Below are positions 7,452 to 10,537 of a DNA stretch of 10,537 nt, piece by piece (the first letter of the stretch is position 1; each line of letters starts with the position of its first letter). The notes below the pieces were generated by a model. It worked only from the letters and a program-made list of their open reading frames with translations, did no database searches and had not been told where the DNA came from. A program made the position numbers and the translations under genes. The stretch spans positions 1 through 10,537 of the forward strand of contig JAISDP010000229.1 of the NCBI GenBank assembly GCA_031264715.1. The letters run 5' to 3'. This DNA is from Bacteroidales bacterium. Its GTDB lineage: Bacteria; Bacteroidota; Bacteroidia; Bacteroidales; UBA4181.

Positions 7452-7514
7452 CCTACGGAGATTTCGTTGGTGTTTTCCGCATTGATTTCTATTGATATGA
7501 ATGCCCTGACGGGC
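7451..7514 (+). repeat. Duplicated block of about 62 bp, copy B
   Basis: Near-copy of 7239-7301, starting TCCTACGGAG and ending in the hairpin GCCCTGACGGGC (7503-7514). It contains TTTCTATTGATATG (7486-7499), copy 3 of the motif/hairpin family. Confidence 0.85.
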
Positions 7515-7527
7515 AAAGCGCGCCGTT

Positions 7528-7576
7528 GAGCCGAATTTGCAATTCGGCTCGGAACATCAGGCAATTTGCAATTGCC
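7528..7576. repeat. Two adjacent perfect hairpins sharing a TTTGCAA core
   Basis: Hairpin 1 has arms GAGCCGAATT and AATTCGGCTC around TGC (7528-7550). Hairpin 2 has arms GGCAATT and AATTGCC around TGC (7560-7576). They lie 28-77 bp past the cdaA stop on the minus strand and could act as an mRNA 3'-end structure, but no T-run follows on either strand. Flanks CCGTTGAG and GCTCGGAACA match those around the inverted repeat at 6925-6975. Confidence 0.75.
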
Positions 7577-7603
7577 GCTTTGCCGGGATTGCGTCGCTAA
7601 GTT
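7576..7603 (-). repeat. CGCTTTGCCGGG...GCTAAGTT repeat abutting the cdaA stop
   Basis: CGCTTTGCCGGG, then eight bases, then GCTAAGTT. The same arrangement with a three-base shorter-spaced form (CGCTTCGCCGGG then GCTAAGTT) occurs at 8474-8496 in the cdaA leader, same orientation. A third, partial, inverted copy is AACTTAGCGAAGCG at 6932-6945. It ends one base before the cdaA stop codon. Confidence 0.65.
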
Positions 7604-7604
7604 G

Positions 7605-8393
7605 TTAATCCTCTGTCAACAAATTTTCAAGCGTTTGGATCAGTTCGTTTTTCGAAAGGTTTTCGCGTACAATTCCGTGGTCGGCAATGGAGATATGCCC
7701 GGTTTCCTCGGATACAATGATGGCCAGGGCATCGGTGTTTTCGGTAACGCCCAGCGCGGCGCGATGACGCAATCCCAGGCTGGGCGGCAGATTACGGCTC
7801 TCGGAAACGGGAAGAATACAACGCGCAGCATAAATACGGTCTTTTTCGATGATTACAGCGCCGTCATGCAATGGCGTATTCTTAAAAAAGATATTTTCAA
7901 GCAACCGGCTGGAGGTGGTAGCATCAATAACGTCGCCGGTTTCGGCGTAGACCTTGAGCGAAGTGGATCGGGTGATCACAATCAGCGCTCCGGTTTTCGA
8001 TTCACCCATGTGGATGCAGGCTTTGGCGATGGATTTGACCTTTACGCCGGGAACCAGTTCTTTATCTGAAGCAAAAAGTTTCTCGAAACGCCACTTGTGC
8101 CGTGTACGGTACTTGGTGCCCAGGTTTACCAGGAAACGGCGTATCTCGGGCTGGAACAATACCACCAGTGCAATGGCTCCCACGCTGAATACCTGTTGGA
8201 GAATAGCTCCCGTAAGCTGCATATTCAATGCCTCCACTAACAGCCAAAACAGGAAGATGCCGAAAATAGCGATGAAGATGTTGATGGCCACCGTATCCTT
8301 CGTAAGCATGTACAGTTGGTATAACAGGTACGCCACAAGAAGGATATCTATTACATCGGTGATACGGAGCGAAAGAAAAGATGACAATAACAT
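7605..8393 (-). CDS. cdaA: Diadenylate cyclase CdaA (DAC domain, membrane-bound)
   Basis: Predicted 262-residue c-di-AMP synthase, joining two ATP molecules into cyclic di-AMP. Three transmembrane helices occupy about 12-30, 34-54 and 65-81. The DAC domain follows at about 100-255, with both catalytic signatures: DGA at 177-179 within NTPLHDGAVII, and RHR at 209-211 within LGLRHRAALG. SEETGHISIA (228-237) is also typical. Length and topology match CdaA of Firmicutes and Bacteroidota. The start ATG (8391-8393) gives the standard short N-terminus before the first helix. In other Bacteroidota cdaA often follows folP; here neither folP nor cdaR, glmM or a c-di-AMP phosphodiesterase gene is seen in the window, and the gene appears to be transcribed alone from a good promoter at 8567-8599 with a leader of roughly 165 nt. 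Repeats lie at both ends of the gene. Confidence 0.95.
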   Translation of the reverse strand: MLLSSFLSLRITDVIDILLVAYLLYQLYMLTKDTVAINIFIAIFGIFLFWLLVEALNMQLTGAILQQVFSVGAIALVVLFQPEIRRFLVNLGTKYRTRHKWRFEKLFASDKELVPGVKVKSIAKACIHMGESKTGALIVITRSTSLKVYAETGDVIDATTSSRLLENIFFKNTPLHDGAVIIEKDRIYAARCILPVSESRNLPPSLGLRHRAALGVTENTDALAIIVSEETGHISIADHGIVRENLSKNELIQTLENLLTED

Positions 8394-8407
8394 TTCCGAT
8401 TTTTGAT

Positions 8408-8496
8408 GATTAACTTCGTTGAACCCGCAAGCCCGGTACGCAAACGCTCATGAGAACGGTTACTTCGCGAGAACGCTTCGCCGGGTATGCTAAGTT
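8408..8496 (-). repeat. Interspersed palindromic element in the cdaA leader
   Basis: Stretch of about 88 bp, clearly richer in G+C than its flanks, lying between direct repeats TTTTTGAT (8400-8407 and 8496-8503). Its ends are roughly inverted: TTAACTTCG at the left, GCTAAGTT at the right. CCCGG (8432-8436) can pair with CCGGG (8481-8485). GAGAACG occurs twice (8452-8458, 8469-8475). The right end matches the repeat after cdaA (7576-7603). The likely target duplication and the related copy suggest a small non-autonomous insertion, though TTTTTGAT is a low-complexity sequence. Confidence 0.5.
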
Positions 8497-8556
8497 TTTT
8501 GATTCTTGATTTACTGCCAATACTTCAATCGAATTTCGTCAATCAAAAATCAAAAA
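8496..8556. repeat. 16-bp inverted repeat at the 5' end of the cdaA transcript
   Basis: Arms 8496-8511 and 8541-8556 pair over 16 positions with one mismatch (TTTTTGATTCTTGATT against AATCAAAAATCAAAAA), loop 29 bases. With a start predicted near 8560 on the minus strand, this would be the first structure in the cdaA leader. Pairs are mostly A-T, so stability is modest. Confidence 0.65.
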
Positions 8557-8566
8557 TTACACAGTG

Positions 8567-8599
8567 CAAAAGTAAATCAAACCCGATGAAATAACAAAA
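8567..8599 (-). promoter_or_regulatory. cdaA promoter (-33 and -7 elements)
   Basis: Read on the minus strand, TTTTG (8595-8599) is followed by a 20-bp spacer and TACTTTTG (8567-8574), matching the Bacteroidota pair TTTG / TAnnTTTG at standard spacing. Transcription would start near 8560, leaving a leader of about 165 nt before the cdaA ATG. No other gene lies between, so this is best assigned to cdaA. Confidence 0.75.
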
Positions 8600-8612
8600 T
8601 CAAAATTATTTG

Positions 8613-8620
8613 TACATTTG
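8613..8620 (+). promoter_or_regulatory. -7 element for the divergent lipoprotein gene
   Basis: TACATTTG fits TAnnTTTG and lies 20 bp before the ATG at 8641, implying a leader of only about 14 nt. No clear -33 element is seen. It is back to back with the cdaA promoter; the facing edges of the two -7 elements are 38 bp apart. Confidence 0.6.
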
Positions 8621-8640
8621 TGCCGTAAAAGTTGACAGTC

Positions 8641-9183
8641 ATGAAAACGGTTTTGTCCTTATTTTGCATGCTTGGCTTCGGGTGGTGCCTGTGGAGTTGT
8701 AATCCCGTTCAATCGTATTCCGAAATCCCCGAAATCCATTTCAAACAATTAACCGTAGAAGACAGGCAGTATACGGATATAGGTATAATCAGATCGGCGG
8801 TACTTACCTTTTCCTTTCTCGACGGGGATGGCGATATCGGCGAGATTGACCCGGATACTAAAAATCCCGTCAGTCGGATATACTATACGTGGTACCAGAA
8901 ATTACCCGATCAGACCTACAAGCAATACGAATTTTCCAAAGACGTTATAACCCAGGCATCCAATATTCCGTATAACAGCTTAATGAATAAAGACGAAGCC
9001 CAAAATAAGACATTGAAAGGCGCTATCGAAATAGTTATAAGCACTCCGTCTATTTCTGAGGGAATTGACACCATGCGCATTGAATACTATATCACCGATC
9101 GCGCCGTACACAGCAGTAATGTTGATCAAACCCCCGATTTCAGCATCCGGAACATCACCGATGTTCCCATAAAAGCCAAATAG
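8641..9183 (+). CDS. Small Bacteroidota lipoprotein of unknown function
   Basis: Predicted 180-residue lipoprotein. ATG8641 is chosen over the in-frame TTG at 8632 because it starts the signal peptide directly (MKTVLSLFCMLGFGWCLWSC) and fits the -7 element 20 bp upstream. Lipidation is expected at Cys20 in LWSC, a permissive lipobox. The residues after it (NPVQSYSE) lack the acidic tract of surface-export signals, so retention on the periplasmic side is more likely. The mature part looks beta-rich, with alternating hydrophobic residues (RSAVLTFSFL, AIEIVIS, MRIEYYITD). DGDGDIGEID (61-70) resembles a calcium-binding Asp loop. I do not recognise a named family. It is transcribed away from cdaA and followed by a convergent gene after 120 bp, so it is probably monocistronic. 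Confidence 0.8.
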   Translation: MKTVLSLFCMLGFGWCLWSCNPVQSYSEIPEIHFKQLTVEDRQYTDIGIIRSAVLTFSFLDGDGDIGEIDPDTKNPVSRIYYTWYQKLPDQTYKQYEFSKDVITQASNIPYNSLMNKDEAQNKTLKGAIEIVISTPSISEGIDTMRIEYYITDRAVHSSNVDQTPDFSIRNITDVPIKAK

Positions 9184-9303
9184 ACATGCGTATCAAGAGT
9201 TGATTGCTTGACTTTTGACCTTTATAAAGCATACCGTTCCCTGCACCGGCGGAGGACAAACAGGCCCCGCACGCGTATAATTATCAATTGTTGCCCGATG
9301 AAA

Positions 9304-10038
9304 TCAAACACGGAAAATATAATCTCCTTTTAACGGCTTGTTTGGTTCTTCCCGGATCAAACGGTTTTTATGCAGTTTATATGACTGGTATCCGAGCCCG
9401 TTCAGGAATGGAGAGATCTTTTCATCATTGACTTCCACCTGTATGACAGGTTTGTATTTTCGGATGATCTCTTCCATATCCGAAAGAACAGTATATTCGT
9501 CACCTTCAATATCGCATTTGATATAATCCAGCCGATCCAAATTTTTAAACAACTCCGATGCCATTTTCATGTGAGCTTCGACCTTGAATCCCTGCTGATC
9601 GATCAGCCCGTCTTTTTCGGCGTTATAAATATGGGAAAGCCCTGTTCTTAGATATCCTCCCCTTGTGGAAGATACCAATTCCACCGTTTTTTCTTCAGAC
9701 CCCAATGCATAGGGATAGAGGACAATTTTTTTATATTTCTTCGCTTTCTCCTGGAATATCTTGTTGTAAACAGGAATGGGTTCCACCGAAAGAACTTTTC
9801 CTGAAGGTCCAACCCACCGGGCAAATAAGATGGAATAATAACCTAAATTGGCGCCAATGTCAATAATAACATCTCCCTTTCGAATTAAATTTTTTACAAA
9901 ATAATGATAGGCAAACTGAGGATTGAATTTCAAAAGGCCGGTTTTATATAACAGGAAATAGCTTCGCTGAACGGTTCTCAGATAATTTTCGCAGCTTAAA
10001 GATTTATAAAGGAGCTTTTTTATTGATTTAATAAACAT
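9304..10038 (-). CDS. FkbM-family SAM-dependent methyltransferase
   Basis: Predicted 244-residue methyltransferase. The Rossmann-type SAM-binding motif is GDVIIDIGANLGYYSILFA (55-73), with the acidic end of strand 2 at VEP (85-87, Glu86). The FkbM hallmark near the C-terminal half is DYIKCDIEGDEYTVL (171-185), followed by VIQVEVND. The basic, helical N-terminal 50 residues resemble those of FkbM proteins in polysaccharide or glycan clusters. FkbM itself O-methylates a macrolide; many bacterial relatives modify sugars or glycolipids, and the acceptor here is unknown. The gene is visibly richer in A+T than its neighbours, with many AAA, ATA and TTT codons, hinting at recent acquisition. It ends 120 bp from the convergent lipoprotein gene and starts 139 bp after the GH92 gene on the same strand. 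Confidence 0.88.
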   Translation of the reverse strand: MFIKSIKKLLYKSLSCENYLRTVQRSYFLLYKTGLLKFNPQFAYHYFVKNLIRKGDVIIDIGANLGYYSILFARWVGPSGKVLSVEPIPVYNKIFQEKAKKYKKIVLYPYALGSEEKTVELVSSTRGGYLRTGLSHIYNAEKDGLIDQQGFKVEAHMKMASELFKNLDRLDYIKCDIEGDEYTVLSDMEEIIRKYKPVIQVEVNDEKISPFLNGLGYQSYKLHKNRLIREEPNKPLKGDYIFRV

Positions 10039-10091
10039 ATATAAAGGAAAGTTTTAAGCACATATTGGAGTCCATGCAGCCGATTGGGTGA

Positions 10092-10109
10092 ATTCCAATA
10101 TAGTGGAAT
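10092..10109. repeat. Small inverted repeat ATTCCA / TGGAAT
   Basis: Six-base perfect arms (10092-10097, 10104-10109) around six bases, in the 139-bp gap between the GH92 and FkbM genes. A 13-base palindrome, TACTTTTAAAGTA, lies at 10120-10132. Either could mark the end of the GH92 transcript or an operator for the FkbM gene; no T-run or promoter consensus decides between them. Confidence 0.4.
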
Positions 10110-10177
10110 ACGCTTGTTTTACTTTTAAAGTACTTATATCGAATAAGAATAACGGTTCATATACCCGACCCGAACGA

Positions 10178-10537
10178 TTAGAAAGAGATCACCAGTTCTT
10201 TCCCTTTTTTCAAATCGTCGTGCGATATAAAGTAACCGTCTATTTTTTGACCATCGTATGTGATGCTGCTGATTTTTCTACCCGAATTTTTTTTGACAAT
10301 CGTAAAATGACCATCGCCCATTGAGAACTCAACCTTGTCGAAAAGAGGCGCTGTGACGATGTATTTGGGATCGGCGGGCGAATAGGTGTAGAGTCCGATG
10401 GCGTTGAATACATACCATGCCGACATCTCGCCGGCATCGTCCATTCCCGCAAGGGCCAGGCCTTCCCTGCCCATGCCGTAGTAATGGTTCATGATGCTGT
10501 CCAGGTAAAACTGTGCTTTTTCCTGCCTGTCGATGAA
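10178..10537 (-). CDS. GH92 alpha-mannosidase, C-terminal fragment (cut by window edge)
   Basis: Only the last 119 residues are in the window; the frame stays open to the right edge, and the Met at 10492 is internal. The segment GLALAGMDDAGEMSAWYVFNAIGLY corresponds to the GH92 signature region (commonly G-N-E/D-D-x-G-x-x-SAWYVFSxxGFYP), which carries the catalytic-base aspartates of these calcium-dependent exo-alpha-mannosidases; the two Asp residues are kept, while the usual Asn is Met here. YIVTAPLFDKVEF and the following beta strands match the C-terminal sandwich domain. Family members in Bacteroidota trim mannose from host or yeast N-glycans and are secreted or periplasmic. The linkage and the signal peptide cannot be judged from this fragment. 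It ends at TAA 10178-10180. Confidence 0.85.
   Translation of the reverse strand, partial: FIDRQEKAQFYLDSIMNHYYGMGREGLALAGMDDAGEMSAWYVFNAIGLYTYSPADPKYIVTAPLFDKVEFSMGDGHFTIVKKNSGRKISSITYDGQKIDGYFISHDDLKKGKELVISF

Noticed and set aside
7566..8069. 167-codon open frame on the plus strand
   Set aside because: It is antisense to cdaA, which carries intact DGA and RHR motifs.
9226..9330. Gene remnant reading PAPAEDKQAPHAYNYQLLPDE on the + strand
   Set aside because: It looks somewhat protein-like but has no start, runs into the opposite-strand FkbM gene, and matches no family I recognise.

Overview
The window looks like a Bacteroidota (probably Bacteroidales) chromosome of moderate G+C. The reasons are TonB-dependent receptor and lipoprotein architecture typical of that phylum, TAnnTTTG-type -7 promoter elements ahead of several genes, weak or absent Shine-Dalgarno sequences, a DUF4374 lipoprotein and a GH92 mannosidase. 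The species cannot be named from the sequence.

Left part (28-5513, + strand): a compact operon-like cluster. It encodes a TonB-dependent outer-membrane receptor with a CarboxypepD_reg-like N-terminal domain, a DUF4374 surface lipoprotein (XusB-like), a polytopic membrane protein resembling ferric-reductase-type heme proteins, and an isoprenylcysteine-methyltransferase-like (ICMT/PEMT) membrane protein. Genes 2-3 are 3 bp apart and genes 3-4 overlap by ATGA. Receptor, DUF4374 lipoprotein and membrane reductase is the logic of Bacteroides xenosiderophore uptake (XusABC), but here a ferric-reductase-like protein takes the place of the PepSY protein. A Bcr/CflA-type MFS exporter follows behind its own promoter (5654-6871).

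Middle part (6872-7604): a 733-bp gene-free region packed with structured repeats. It holds five copies of a short motif (TTTCTAYYRMTATG, partly degenerate) each followed by a hairpin with a different stem sequence, five tandem 41-bp units each containing palindromes, a duplicated block of about 62 bp, a long-range inverted repeat and two adjacent perfect hairpins. These run up to the 3' end of cdaA.

Right part (7605-10537): cdaA (diadenylate cyclase, - strand) has an unusually long leader. The leader carries an element of about 88 bp related to sequence just after the cdaA stop, and a strong terminal inverted repeat. A divergently transcribed small lipoprotein gene follows, then on the - strand an A+T-rich FkbM-family methyltransferase and the C-terminal end of a GH92 alpha-mannosidase cut by the window edge.

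The main points for follow-up are the Xus-like locus with a non-PepSY reductase, and the structured repeat families that surround and enter the cdaA transcription unit. No complete new defence or mobile system is evident.
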